Of a DNA stretch of 64,000 bases, positions 1-12,349 are shown piece after piece. Each line of letters starts with the position of its first letter. Within the stretch, counting starts at the first letter, position 1. A program made the translations under genes and the position numbers. The notes below the pieces were generated by a model. The model was given only the letters and a program-made list of their open reading frames with translations. It searched no databases and was not told where the DNA came from. Location: contig NC_045436.1 of NCBI RefSeq assembly GCF_002776525.5, positions 15,416,049 to 15,480,048 on the forward strand. Reading direction: 5' to 3'. The DNA is from Piliocolobus tephrosceles. Taxonomy: Eukaryota > Chordata > Mammalia > Primates > Cercopithecidae.

Positions 1-19
1 ATAAATAAATAAATAAAAA

Positions 20-190
20 TTATCCAGGTGTGGAGGCACACACCTGCAGTCCCAGCCACTCAGGAGGCTGAGGCAGGAGGATCACTTTAGGCCAAAGGGT
101 TAACGTCTAGGAGACTGCAATGAGCTATGATTGTACCACTGAACTCCAGCCTGAGCAACAGAGTAAGACCACCCTTATCTCAAAAAAAAA
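20..190 (+). mobile_element. Alu monomer fragment
   Basis: Sense-strand Alu right-monomer-like sequence (cccagccactcaggaggctg, ccactgaactccagcctg) ending in an A-run. It is preceded by an ATAA repeat at the window edge, so the left part may lie outside. Confidence 0.8.
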
Positions 191-639
191 CCTAGCCATG
201 TGTTTTCTAAATAGGTTAAAGGTATATTCTATAATCATGTCATTAAAAAAAAAAAAAAAAGCCTGAGCATGCAAAATCAAACTTGCAAAAGGCAATGTTT
301 TGCTAATCACAAGCATTCAATATTTTTTCAGTGAATAAATATTTAAAATCTACTATATGCAAATACTGGTGATAAAAGCACAGATACACTTTCTGTGTGC
401 TAGACAGGCAGACCATAAGATAAAGTTTTTGCTCTCAAGGATCTTATACTCAAGTGTTAATGTTTGTTGAATAGATATGTGAATAGATAAATAAAACATG
501 CAACATTTTACCAAATCTGAAATCTGCAGTCTATAATAAATTTAGTCGCCTTAAATAGCATCTCAAATAATTATATTTAATAACCTAATCACTGAAATTG
601 TTCTTTGTGCAATGATATTGATATGTGTTCCAAATATGC

Positions 640-875
640 AGTGGTTAAGAAAAAACTTCAAATCAGTTGCCTGGATTCAGATTTGATCTACCATTCAATA
701 ACTGTGTGATCTTTGTCGTAGTTACTTAATTTTGCTGTACTTCAGTTTCCTCAACGGTAACATATAAAAATAGTACTTATCTTGCATGGTTACTTCAGGA
801 ATTAAATGAGTTAATATAGTAGTTAGAATAGTGCCAGGCACACTGTTAGTGCTAGAATATATATTGTTATTTTAT
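640..875 (+). mobile_element. MIR SINE
   Basis: The order of MIR landmarks is recognisable: agtggttaag, tgtgtgatcttt, ttcagtttcctca, aattaaatgagtta and gtgccaggcac. It lies in the CEP44 intron downstream of the 1598-1673 exon. Confidence 0.8.
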
Positions 876-1597
876 TGTTACACATATGGTAGAGCTGAAA
901 GATTTTATAATGTTAACGATCCACAGATATTAAAAATTTAACTTGATGAATTCTCAATTGGACAAAACATCTCTTCTATGAATATGATTTAATCATAGAC
1001 ATGGCACAAAATTTAGATCTGTCTTTTAAAAAACTCTAAGAATCAAAAAAAACAAAGCTGTCACTGCAAAACAGAAATCTTACACTTGCTGCTCAGTCAC
1101 ACTGAGCAAAATTCAGGAAAAGACCTGTTCTAATATCAGATCTTTCCCATTTTATCATTATCAGTGAACCATTCACATGGAAGAGGTTTGCAATACTTTA
1201 TAGGTTACTGACAAATGTGTTTTCTTCTCTTACATATTATTATTTACATATGAGAAAGCTACTACCTACCTAAGCTTAAATTTAAAAACTTGGAGGTCAA
1301 TTTTAAAATTCTAGAGCACTTGATTATTCTAGAATGATTAAAACAGTAAAATATCTCTAAACATTTTCAATTTTGTACACTGAAATTTATTCACCCACTG
1401 TGTTATGTGAAATAAGTAGGCTGGCTTCATAAGCAATTCTCGGCTTTAGTAGTCCGTAGGTTCATTATTTTCTTTGTTCTAGGAGCTTTGTAATTTCTAA
1501 ACAATGAAGCTTAAGAATATTAAAATTACCAAATACCTCTAACAATCATTTTTCTGAAAATTCATCATACCAATTCTCATAATGTTTACAAACTTAC

Positions 1598-1673
1598 GAG
1601 GATTCAGAAGGTCCATGTTGCTACAAGAAGCGCAGTCTTCATTAATTTCATTAAACTCTACATATTCATCATT
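1598..1673 (-). CDS. CEP44: CEP44 coding exon (residues 296-320), last one in the window
   Basis: A 76-base exon with acceptor ATTCCAG and donor CCTC|GTAAGT. It encodes 25 residues, starting NDEYVEFNEINEDCASC and ending MDLLNP, plus one base of a split codon whose remainder lies left of the window. Against the human sequence as I remember it, this exon has more replacements than its neighbours (see findings). The remaining C-terminal exons are not in bases 1-1597. Confidence 0.93.
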
Positions 1674-2410
1674 CTGGAATAACACAGTTAAATATTTAGA
1701 ATGAAATAAAAAGAAAAACCCTCTCATTTTATATTCTTACTACTGACCATAAAATATAAAGGTAGCATGATAAATGTTTAAATATTTTTAATTTTTTATT
1801 AAAGCAATACATATACTGTATATTCCTACATATAAGAAATGTTTTAAATATGGAAGCAGATAGCAAGCTTCTTGAATCTATCAACTTCACTTTTTAGGAA
1901 GGAAAGACAGACCAGAAATCGAAATCCTGAGTAAAAGAAACAAATTTCTCAGATTTGATAAGGCAATGATAAATTTGGTAACTATTCTGTGAAATTCACA
2001 ATACGATTGAAGTAAATGAGTGAAAAAAAGACAGGAAGAGTTATCAATATCTTCTGTATCTTTTCCACCCTACGAAAATAGGTCATTTGTACTATTAAAA
2101 GATACAAAATAATTCTAAGCTTTTCATAATATCTATCATATTCTTACCTCATTTTAAGTTCTTCAAGCATCATTAACATCTGTAAAAGCTCAACTTACAA
2201 GTTTTTCATATCACCTTATTCAATGAAGAGAGAAACAACAGCCACAACACCATACAGGCTATATTTAAACAGGACTTCATTCTAACTAGACATTTTCTCA
2301 TTATTCAAATATTCTCATATTTAGCATTTCCAAAAAAATACACATACAACAATCAAAAAAATACTTTGTTATATCTGAGATATTTTATAAATGTTAAAAG
2401 AAGAAAATAC

Positions 2411-2617
2411 CTTTTTAGACAAAAGCATTTCTGTTTCAAGAAGAGTGACACGACTAAGCAGATTAGTCCAGGTGTTTTCATCTACCATCACATTTCCTTT
2501 CATTTTTTGTTCCAAACAGTCTAACCTTTTCTCTATCAAAGTCAGTTCCTTAAGCTTTTCTTGGCATTCAGCAAGCATAGTCTGTAGTGCAGTAATCTCA
2601 GGATTAACATTTATATC
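2411..2617 (-). CDS. CEP44: CEP44 coding exon (residues 227-295), coiled coil
   Basis: A 207-base, phase-0 exon with acceptor ATCTTTTTAG and donor AAG|GTATTT. The 69 codons begin DINVNPEITALQTMLAECQE and end LLETEMLLSKK. Regular Leu spacing with many Glu and Lys indicates a coiled coil at about residues 236-265, and again near the end of the exon. This fits the self-association and centriole-binding part of the protein. No stop or frameshift is present. Confidence 0.96.
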
Positions 2618-5600
2618 CTAAAAAGATTAGAGAGATTAAAAATAAAATTAAACAAACTAAAATTTCTTTAAAATTGATGTTTCCCACTTCCATAGTGTTA
2701 TCTCAATAGTTAGGAGAGATGGTCCTGCTCGAGAGTTAAAAGGTTTATCTCTGGAGGGAGACTACTTGGCCACTTAAACTAGTTCTGAGACTTACGATCT
2801 TGATGCTTCCATTTCCTCATTAAAAAAAAAAAAGAGAGAGAGATAAGAGAAGTATCTATTTCACGATTCTTCTGATAATGAGTAAATTTGCATGATTCTT
2901 TTAATACCAGCTAGTAAAATAAAACTATTACTAACTAGCTTCTTGAAACAACACCTAGCACAAAGCTAAGAGGAAATGACTAAAAACAACACTTAGTGCA
3001 CTGAGATTGTTCGGTTTGCCATGTAACAGGAAGTAGGTCCAATGGCCATCTGGTCGTTTTTGTAAGTGCCAACTGTATATTGATATACTGAGATATATAG
3101 AAGTCACAAGACATAGAAACATAGAAAAAGAAGTTTTAGCAGAAACAATAGACATCAGACATATTGGGGTCTGTGGCAATTAAGAGTAATAGAAATGTTT
3201 ATTATTATTATTATTATTACACTTTAAGTTCTAGGGTACCTGTGCACAATGTGGAGGTTTGTTACATATGTATCCATGTGCCATGTTGGTGTGCTGCACT
3301 CATTAACTCCTCATTTACATTAAGTATATCTCCTAATGCTATCCCTCCCCACTACCCCCACCCCATGACAAGCCCTGGTGTGTGATGTTCCCCTTCCTGT
3401 GTCCAAGTGTTCTCATTGTTCAGTTCCCACCTATGAGTGAGAACATGCGGTGTTCAGTTTTCCGTCCTGCTGATAGTTTGCTGAGAATGATGATTTCCAG
3501 CTTCATCCATGTCCCTACGAAGGACATGAGCTCATCTATTTTATGGCTGTATAGTATTCCATGGTGTATATGTGCCACATTTTCTTAATCCAGGCTATCA
3601 TTGATGGACATTTGGGTTGGTTCCAAGTCTCTGCTATTGTGAATAGTGCCAAAATAAACATATGTGAGCATGTGTCTTTATAGTAGCATGATTTATAATC
3701 CTTTGGGTATTTACCCAGTAATGGCATGGCTGGGTCAAATGGTATTTCTAGTTCTAGATCCTTGAGGAATCGCCACACTGTTTTCCACAATGGCTGAACT
3801 AGTTTACAGTCCCACCAACAGTGCAAAAGAGTTTCTTTCTCCACATCCTCTCCAGCACCTGTTGATTCCTGACTTTTTAATGATTGCCATTCTAACTGGT
3901 GTGAGATGGTATCTCATTGTGGTTTTGATTTGCATTTCTCTGATGGCCAGTGATGATGAGCATTTTTTCATGTGTCTGTTAGCTGCATAAATGTGTTCTT
4001 TTGAGAAGTATCTGTTCATATCCTTTGCCCACTTTTTGATGGGGTTGTTTGATTTTTTCTTGTAAATTTAAGTTTTTTGTAGATTCTGGATATTAGCCCT
4101 TTGTCAGATAGGTAGATTGCAAAACTTTTCTCCCATTCTGTAGGTTGCCTGTTCACTCTGATGGTAGTTTCTTTTCTATGCAGAAGCGCTTTAGTTTAAT
4201 TAGATCCCATTTGTCAATTTTGGCTTTTGTTGCCATTGCTTTTGGTGTTTTAGACATGAAGTCCTTGCCCACGCCTATGTCCTAAATGGCATTGCCTAGG
4301 TTTTCTTCTAGGGTTTTTATAGTTTTAGATCTAACAGGTAAGCCTTTAATCCATCTTGAATTAATTTTTTATAAAGTATAAGGAAGGGATCCTGTTTCAG
4401 CTTTCTACATATGGCTAGCCAGTTTTCCCAGCACCATTTATTAAATAGGGAATCCTTTCCCCATTTCTTGTTTTTGTCAGGTTTCTCAAAGATCAGATGG
4501 TTGTAGATGTGTGGTATTATTTCTGAGGGCTGTGTTCTGTTCCATTGGTCTATATCTCTGTTTTGGTACCAGTACCATGCTGTTTTGGTTACTGTAGCTT
4601 TGTAGTATAGTTTGAAGTCAGCTAGCATGATGCCTCCAGCTTTCTTTTGGCTTAGGATTGTCTTGGCAATGCGGGCTCTTTTTTGGTTCCATATGAACTT
4701 TACTTTTTTTCCAATTCGGTAAAGAAAGTCATTGGTAGCTTGATGGAGATGGCACTGAATCTATAAATTACCTTGGGCAGTGTAGCCATTTTCACAATAT
4801 TGATTCTTTCTATCCTTGAGCATGGAATGTTCTTCCATTTGTGTCCTCTTTCATTTCGTTGAGCAGTGGTTTGTAGTTCTCCTTGAAGAGGTCCTTCACA
4901 TCCCTTGTAAGTTGGATTCCTAGGTATTTTATTCTCTTTGACGCAATTGTGAATGGGAGTTCACTCATGATTTGGCTGTTTGTCTGTTATTGGTGTATAG
5001 GAATGTTTGTGATTTTTGCACATTGATTTTGTATCCTGAGACTTTGCTGAAGTTGCTTATCAGCTTAAGGAGATTTTGGGATGAGATAATGGGGTTTTCT
5101 AAATACACAATCATGTCATCTGCAAACAGGGAAATTTGAATTCCTCTTTTCCTAATTGAATACCCTTTCTTTCTCCTGTATGATTGCCCTGGCCAGAACT
5201 TCCAACACTATGTTGAATAGGAATGGTCAGAGAGGGCAGCCCTCTCTTGTGCCAGTTTTCAAAGGGAATGGTTCCAGTTTTTGCCCATTCAGTATATTGG
5301 CTGTGGGTTTGCTATAAATAGCTCTTATTATTTTGAGATATGTCCCATCAATACCTAATTTATTGAGAGTTTTTAGCATGAAGAGTTGTTGAATTTTGTT
5401 AAAGGCTTTTTCTGTATCTATTGAGATAATCATGTGGTTTTTGTCTTTGGTTCTGTTTATAGGATGGATTATGCTTATTGATTTGCATATGTGGAACCAG
5501 CCTTGCAGCCTAGGGATGAAGCTCACCTGATCATGGTGGATATAAGCTTTTTGATGGGCTGCTGTATTCGATTTGCCAGTATTTTATCAAGGATTTTTGC

Positions 5601-6129
5601 ATCGATGTTCATCAGGGACACTGGTCTAAAATTCTCTTTTTTTGTTGCGTCTCTGCCAGGCTTTGGTATCAGGATGATGCTGGCCTCATAAAATGAGTTC
5701 AGGAGGATTCCCTCTTTTTCTATTGATTGGAATAGTTTCAGAAGGAATGGTACCAGCTCCCCTTGGTACCTCTGGTAGAATTCGGCTGTGAATCTGTCTG
5801 GTCCTGGACTTTTTTTGGTTTGTAGGCTATTAATTATTGCCTCAATTTCAGAGCCTGTTATTGGTCAATTCAGGGATCTGAGATGAAGCTTCCAGAGGAA
5901 CGATCAGGCAGCAACATTTGCTGTTCTGCAATATTTGCTGTTCTGCAGCCTCCACTGCTGATACCCAGGCAAACAGGGTCTGGAGTGGACTCCCAGCAAA
6001 CTCCAACAGACCTGCAGCTGAGGGTCCTGACTGTTAGAAGGAAAACTAACTAATAGAAAGGACATCCAGACCAAAACCCCATCTGTACGTCACCATCATC
6101 AAAGACCAAAGGTAGATAAAACCACAAAG

Positions 6130-7143
6130 ACGGGGAGAAATCAGAGGAGAAAAGCTGAAAATTCTAAAACTCAGAGCACCTGTTCTCCTCCAAAGGAACG
6201 CAGCTCCTCGCCAGCAATGGAACAAAGCTGGATGGAGAATGACTTTGACAAGTTGAGAGAAGAAGGCTTCAGACGATCAGACTTCTCAGAGCTAAAGGCA
6301 GATGTTCAAACCCATCACAAAGAAGCTAAAAACCTTGAAAAAAGATTTGACAAATGGCTAACTAGAATAACCACTGTAGAGAAGTCCTTAAACGACCTGA
6401 TGGAGCTGAAAACCACGGCATAAGAACTACGTGACGCATGCACAAGATTCAATAGCCGATTCGATCAACTGGAAGAAAGGGTATCAGTGGTTGAAGATCA
6501 AATGAATGAAATGAAGTGAGAAGAGAAGTTTAGAGAAAAGAGTAAAAAGAAACGAACAAAGCCTCCAAGAAATATGGGATTATGTGAAAAGACCAAATCT
6601 ATGTCTGATAGGTGTACCTGAAAAGTGATGGGGAGAATGGAATCAAGTTGGAAAACACTCTTCAGGATATCATCCAGGAGAACTTGCCCAATCTAGCAAG
6701 GCAGGGAAATATTCAAATTCAGGAAATACAGAGAACACCACAAAGATACACCTTGAGAAGAGCAACTCCAAGACACATAATTGTCAGATTCACCAAAGTT
6801 GAAATGAAGGAAAAAATGTTAAGGGCAGCCAGAGAGAAAGGTCAGGTAACCCACAAAGGGAAATCCATCAGACTAACAGCGGATCTCTCGGCAGAAACTC
6901 TACAAGCCAGAAGAGAGTGGAGGCTAATATTCAACATTCTTAAAGAAAATAATTTTCAACCCAGAATTTCATATCCAGCTAAACTAAGCTTCATAAGTGA
7001 TGGAGAAATAAAATCCTTTACAGACAAGCAAAGGCTGAGAGATTTTGTCACCACCCGGCCTGCCTTACAAGAGCTCCTGAAGGAAGCACTAAACATGGAA
7101 AGGAACAACTGGTAGCAGCCACTGCAAAAACATGCCAAATTGT
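6130..7143 (+). pseudogene. L1 ORF1 remnant (in the inverted 5' piece)
   Basis: This aligns to L1 ORF1, the RNA-binding chaperone. The usual ATG is ACG at 6130. In-frame stops and frameshifts follow: the 6217-6423 frame ends at a TAA after 'accacggca', and 6612-7115 carries the RRM and C-terminal domain, ending early at a TAG near the normal C-terminus. It cannot make the normal protein. Confidence 0.85.
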
Positions 7144-7208
7144 AAAAAACCTCGATGCTAGGAAGAAACTGCATCAACTAATGAGCAAAATAGCCAGCTA
7201 ACATCATA

Positions 7209-8132
7209 ATGACAGGATCAAATTCACACACAACAATATTAACCTTGAATGTAAACAAGCTAAATGCTCCAATTAAAAGACACAGACTGGCAAACTGGAT
7301 AAAGAGTCAAGACCCATCAGTTTGCTGTACTCAGGAGACCCATCTCACATGCAGAGACACACATAGGCTCAAAATAAAGGATGGAGGAAGATCTACCAAG
7401 CAAATGGAAAACAAAAAAGCAGGGGTTGCAATCCTAGTCTCTAATAAAACAGACCTTAAACCAACAAAGATTAAAAGAGACAAAGAAGGCCATTACATAA
7501 TGGTAAAGGAATCAATTCAACAAGAAGAGCTAACTATCCTAAATAAATATGCACCAAATACAGAAGCACCCAGATCCATAAAGCAAGTCTTTAGAGACCT
7601 ACAAAGAGACTCAGACTCCCACACAATAATAATAGGAAACTTTAACAACCCACTGTCAACATTAGACAGATCAACGAGACAGAAAGTTAACAAGGATATC
7701 CCGGAATTGAACTCAACTCTGCACCAAGCGGACCTAATAGAAACCTACAGAACTCTCCACCCCAAATCAACAGAATATACATTCTTCTCAGCACCACGTC
7801 GCACTTATTCCAAAATTGACCACACAGTTGGAAGTAAAGCACTCCTCAGCAAACGTAGAAGAACAGAAATTATAACAAACTGTCTCTCAGACCACAGTGC
7901 AATCAAACTAGAACTCAGGATTAAGAAACTCACTCAAAACCACTCAACTACATGGAAACTGAACAACCTGCTCCTGCATGACTACTGGGTATATAACGAA
8001 ATGAAGGAAGAAATAAAGATGTTCTTTGAAAGCAATGAAAACAAAGACACATCATACCAGAATCTCTGGGACACATTTAAAGCAGTGTGTAGAGGGAAAT
8101 GTATAGCACTAAATGCCCACAAGAGAAAGTGA
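7209..8132 (+). pseudogene. L1 ORF2 endonuclease part (307 codons, inactivated)
   Basis: An open frame from the normal ORF2 ATG covers the apurinic-like endonuclease domain. QETHLT and LSDHSAI are present. The catalytic GDFN motif reads GNFN, so the metal-binding Asp is Asn. A compensated frameshift near codon 57 replaces about 12 residues (KIKDGGRSTKQMENK). The frame ends at a TGA beside a 42-base tandem duplication (8105-8188). The reverse transcriptase half lies on the opposite strand at 3201-5871. Confidence 0.85.
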
Positions 8133-8188
8133 AAAAGATCTAAATGAGCACTAAATGCCCACAAGAGAAAGTGAGAAAGATCTAAAAT
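8105..8188 (+). repeat. 42-base tandem duplication inside L1 ORF2
   Basis: The unit starting agcactaaatgcccacaaga occurs at 8105-8146 and again at 8147-8188 with one difference (gtgaaaaag/gtgagaaag). Intact L1 copies, such as the one around 55410, have it once. Confidence 0.9.
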
Positions 8189-8714
8189 TGTCACCCTAAC
8201 ATCACAATTAAAAGAACTAGAGAAGCAAGAGCAAACACATTCAAAGCTAGCAGAAGGCAAGAAATAATTAAGATCAGAGCAGAACTGAAGGAGATAGAGA
8301 CACAAAAAAAACCTTCAAAAAAATCAATGAATCCAGGAGCTGGTTTTTTGAAAAGATCAACAAAAGTTGGGTAGCATGATCCCTCTACCTTTGTACCTTT
8401 GTAGAAAAGAGAGAAGAATCAAATAGATGCAATAAAAAATGATAAAGGGAGCACCACCACTGATCCCACAGAAATACAAACTACCATCAGAGAATACTAT
8501 AAACACCTCTATGCAAATAAACTAGAAAATCTAGAAGAAATGGATAAATTCCTGGACACATACACCCTCCCAAGACTAAACCTAGAAATGGTTTTTTAAG
8601 AGAGACAGAAAATAACAGCAAGGAGCCAGAAAGGAAAATGAATAGGCAATAAAGTGCCAATCTTTTTCATTCACCAATAAAGAAAATAGGTGGCAGAGAA
8701 CCTCCACTATGCAA

Positions 8715-8845
8715 AGTATCTCTATGTCTCACTAAACTGTAGGTTCCTTAAAGCCAAGTACCATATCTCATTCTACTTTGCATTATCCCAATACTTAGCC
8801 CAGCACCCTACACATACACAGCAAATATTTGTTGAATTATTTCAG
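8715..8845 (+). mobile_element. L2 3' end fragment
   Basis: The landmarks taaactgtaggttcctt, cccagcaccctacacat and caaatatttgttgaat follow the L2 3' end order. Confidence 0.65.
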
Positions 8846-9001
8846 TAAGACTTATTGATACTTAAGTAATCATAACATAGGTGAAATGTCATGATTAATA
8901 ATTCAAAAGGCTAGAAATATTCCAAAGTTTAGAGGCTGAAATAATTACATATATTTAAGTATAAAATACTGGCATCTATTTAAAAAGTCCAAAATTGTTA
9001 C

Positions 9002-9172
9002 CTGTTGCTCAGCCTTGATTTCAGGAAACTTTACTTCAGGCATCTTTATTTCAGTAGCATTTAAGTCAGATACATCAACTGCTTCATTAACATCTGTTAT
9101 TGGACTTAATGTATCCTCAGAAATTTCAACATTATCTTCATTATACAAGTGACGAATCACCACAGCTTTCTT
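9002..9172 (-). CDS. CEP44: CEP44 coding exon (residues 170-226)
   Basis: A 171-base, phase-0 exon with acceptor CTATGCAG and donor CAG|GTAACA. It encodes 57 residues, beginning KKAVVIRHLYNEDNVEISED and ending EVKFPEIKAEQQ. The segment is acidic and probably disordered. It stands between two antisense L1 copies, 3201-8582 and 9226-11097, so only about 420 bases separate it from the first and about 50 from the second. It is nevertheless intact and in frame. Confidence 0.95.
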
Positions 9173-9225
9173 CTGCATAGAGAAAAATATGTAAGAAACA
9201 CTTCAATGTTTTCTTCCCACAATTA

Positions 9226-11097
9226 TTCATTTTTAAGCTCAGGGGTACATGTGCAGGTTTGTTACACAAGTAAATGTGTCATGGGGGTTTGATGTGCAGA
9301 TTATTTCATCACCCAGGTATTAAACCTAGTACCCACTAGTTATTTTTCCTGAACCTCCTCCTACCCTCCACCCTCTGAAAGGCTCCAATGTGTGTTGTTT
9401 CCCTCTATGTGTCCATGCGTTCTCATCATTTAGCTTCCACTTACAAGTGAGAGCAAGTGGTATTTGGTTTTCTGTTTCTGCACTAGTATGCTAAGGATAA
9501 GGGCCTCCAGCTCCATCCATGTCCCTGCAAAGGACATCATCCCATTATTTTTTACGGCTACAGAGTATTCCATAGTGTTTATGTATCACATCTTCTTTAT
9601 CTGCTCTATGATTGGTGGGCGTTGATTCCATGTCTTTCCTATTGTGAGTAGTGCTGCAATGAACATATGCATGCATGTGTCTTTACAAGAGAACAATACA
9701 TATTCCCTTAAGTATATACCAAGTAATGGGACTGCTGGGTCAAATGGTATTTCTGTCTTTAGTCTTTGAGGAATTGCCACACTGTCTTCCACAGTGGTTG
9801 AACTAACTTACACTGCCACCAACAGTGTATAAGCATTCCCTTTTTTTCCACAACCTCATCAGCATCTGTTATTTTTTGACTTTTTAATAATAGTCATTCT
9901 GAGAAGCATGAGATACTATCTCATTGTGGTTATGATTTGCATTTTTCTAATGATCAATGATGTTGTGTTTTTTTCATATGATTACTGGCTGCATATATGC
10001 CTTCTTTTGAAAAGTAGATGTTCATATCCTTTGTCCACTTTTTAATTAGATTGTTTTTTTCTTGTAAATTTAAGTTCTTTATATATGCCAGATATTAGGC
10101 CTTTGTCAGAAAAGTTTGCAAAAATTTTCTCCCACTCTGGAGGGTGTCTGTTTACTTTGCTGATAGTTTCTTTTGCAGTGTAGAAGCTCTTTAGTTCAAT
10201 TAGATCCCATTCGGCAATTTTTGCTTTTGTTGGAATTGCCTTTGGCGTCTTTGTCATGAAATCATTGCCCACGCCTATGTCCTGAATGGTATTGCCTAGG
10301 TTGTCTTCCAAGGTTTATAGTTTTGGGTTTTACATTTAAGTCTTTAATTCATCTTGAGTTGATTTTTGTATATGGTGTAAGGAAAGGGTCTAGTTTCAAT
10401 CTTCTGCATATGGCCACCCAGTTATCACAGCACCATTTACTGACTAGGGAATCCTTTCACCATTCCTTCATCAGGTTTGTTGAAGATCAGATAGTTGCAG
10501 GTGTGTGGTCTTATTTCTGGGTTCTCTATTCTCTTCCATTTGTCTATGTGTTTGTTCTGGTACTAGTACCATGAGGTTTTGGTTACTGTAGCCCCGTAGT
10601 ATAGTTTGAAGTTGGGTAGCATGATCCCTCTACCTTTGTTCTTTCTCCTTAGGATTGCCTTTGCTATTTGGGTCTTTTTTGGTTTCATATAAATTTTAAA
10701 GTAGTTTTCTGTAGTTCTCTGAAGAATGTCAATGGTAGTTTAAGGGGAGCAGCATTGAATCTATAAATTGCTTTAGGCAGTATGGTCATTTTAACAATAT
10801 TGATTCTTCCCATCCATGAGCATGGAATGTTTTTCCATTTGTTTGTGTCATCTCTGATTTCTCTGAGCAATGGTTTGTAGTTTTTCTTGTAGTGATCTTT
10901 CACCTCCCTTGTTAGCTAGATTCCTAGGTATTTTATTCTTTTTGTGGCAATTTTGAATGGGAATTTGCTTGTGATTTGGTTCTCAGCTTGACTGTTGTTG
11001 GTGTATAAGAATGCTAGCAATTTTTGCACATTGATTTTGTATCTCGAGACTTTGCTGAAGTCGCTTATCAGCTTAAGAAGCTTTTGGGCTGAGAAGA
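9226..11097 (-). mobile_element. L1, older 5'-truncated copy
   Basis: Antisense L1 3'UTR begins near 9226 (ctcaggggtacatgtgcagg). ORF2 C-terminal and part of the RT region follow to about 11097. It is more diverged than the neighbouring L1, and its frames are short and broken. It starts about 50 bases from CEP44 exon 9002-9172. Confidence 0.9.
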
Positions 11098-11989
11098 TCC
11101 TCCTACAATTATTTTAAACATACACACAGTAATTTTCCAAAAGGAACACCAATAGTTACAGAATAGAAAATGTTTAAATTATCACATATAATGTATATAT
11201 CAAAATATTACCATTACTAGTATTACCAATAATTTATGTGTGATGATAAAATTGGGGTTATGACTTTTAAAACAATTCTTACATTTTAGGACAAGCATTG
11301 AAATATTTATTAAATTATGTCTGAGATTTGTTTTAAAATAAAGACGAAACAAGATGAGCAAAGAGTTGACAAACTGTTGAAACTGGATGATGGGTACGTT
11401 TGTAAATGTTTGAAATGTTCCATAATAAAAAGTTATTTTTAAAAAAGATTGCTGAATAATTCACTTCAAATAATCAAAATAGAGCCTGGCTCTATGAATA
11501 GGGCTCATTACAATTTTTCTATTAAACAAACTGCAGTTTATTAGACCTTCAGCTAACAATTCAAATCTAATAATGACAATGAAAAAGTCCTGACAAAAAA
11601 AGCATTAGGTCACGCTATGCATTTACCTAGAAATCCTCTACCTGCTTCCTATTCTACAGTTTGCATACACACTGTAAAAACATATGTGACTCAGAAGCAC
11701 AAACAGCATACTATATAAGGCACTGGGATAGGAGACAATTTGCTTTAATATTGACTCAACTTTTGCTTGTAAACAAAGAAATGTACTTGTAGACTCTTTT
11801 CTAAATCTGAGAACTTTCAATATTTATTCAAATTTCTGATAAAGATCTGATATAAATTTTAATAAAGAAAACTGTGCTTTAAGAAAATTAAAAATAAGTC
11901 TAATGTTTTGAAGTTTACATTTTTCTTGGCTAGGACAATTTAAACTGTCCCCTCAACTCTCATATTGAAATAGAAGATTGAAAAGTACA

Positions 11990-12135
11990 TTAATATCAAC
12001 TAATATTTAATAAGTGCTTACAGTGTACCTAATCCTGTGCTAAGCAAAATGAAGGTACAAAAATCAGTATAAAAAAATCCCTGTTTATATATGTTCCTTC
12101 TAGTTGGGGAGGAATACAAGATATGTCATTTAACA
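11990..12135 (-). mobile_element. L2 fragment
   Basis: Antisense L2 3' end: taatatttaataagtgctta, then cctgtgctaagc and tccttctagttgggg. Confidence 0.55.
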
Positions 12136-12349
12136 GTTAGAAAGTAATAAATAAAACTAACAAGAGTTAGACGAGTTAGAGATGCAAGTGTACAAAAACT
12201 ACATGCAGTTATTCAAAAATCGCAGCTCGGTATCATTCTTTATATTGTCCTCATTACCTAGAGCAAAACAGGCACATTAAAAAGAAGTGGCATAAGAACC
12301 TTTTCTAATAATAAAATTTCAGTTTTTTAAGGTATAAAGGAATAAATAT

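Larger units (their letters stand above)
3201..8582 (-). mobile_element. Near-complete L1 with 5' inversion (twin priming)
   Basis: On the minus strand, 3201-5871 is L1 3'UTR and ORF2 (RT to C-terminus). From about 5872 to 8582 the orientation flips to plus: end of the 5'UTR, ORF1 and the N-terminal third of ORF2. The outer end of the plus piece (...cccaagactaaacc) and the inner end of the minus piece (...gaccaataacaggc) are almost adjacent in a normal L1, with about 25 bases lost. A target-site duplication, tagaaatg plus T-run (3190-3200 and 8583-8597), flanks the whole element, with a TT/AAAA-type cleavage site on the sense strand. All reading frames are broken. Confidence 0.92.

Noticed and set aside
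5872..8582. Plus-strand L1 as an independent insertion
   Set aside because: It has no A-tail or own target-site duplication, and its ends complement the minus-strand part exactly, so it is the inverted 5' half of one element.
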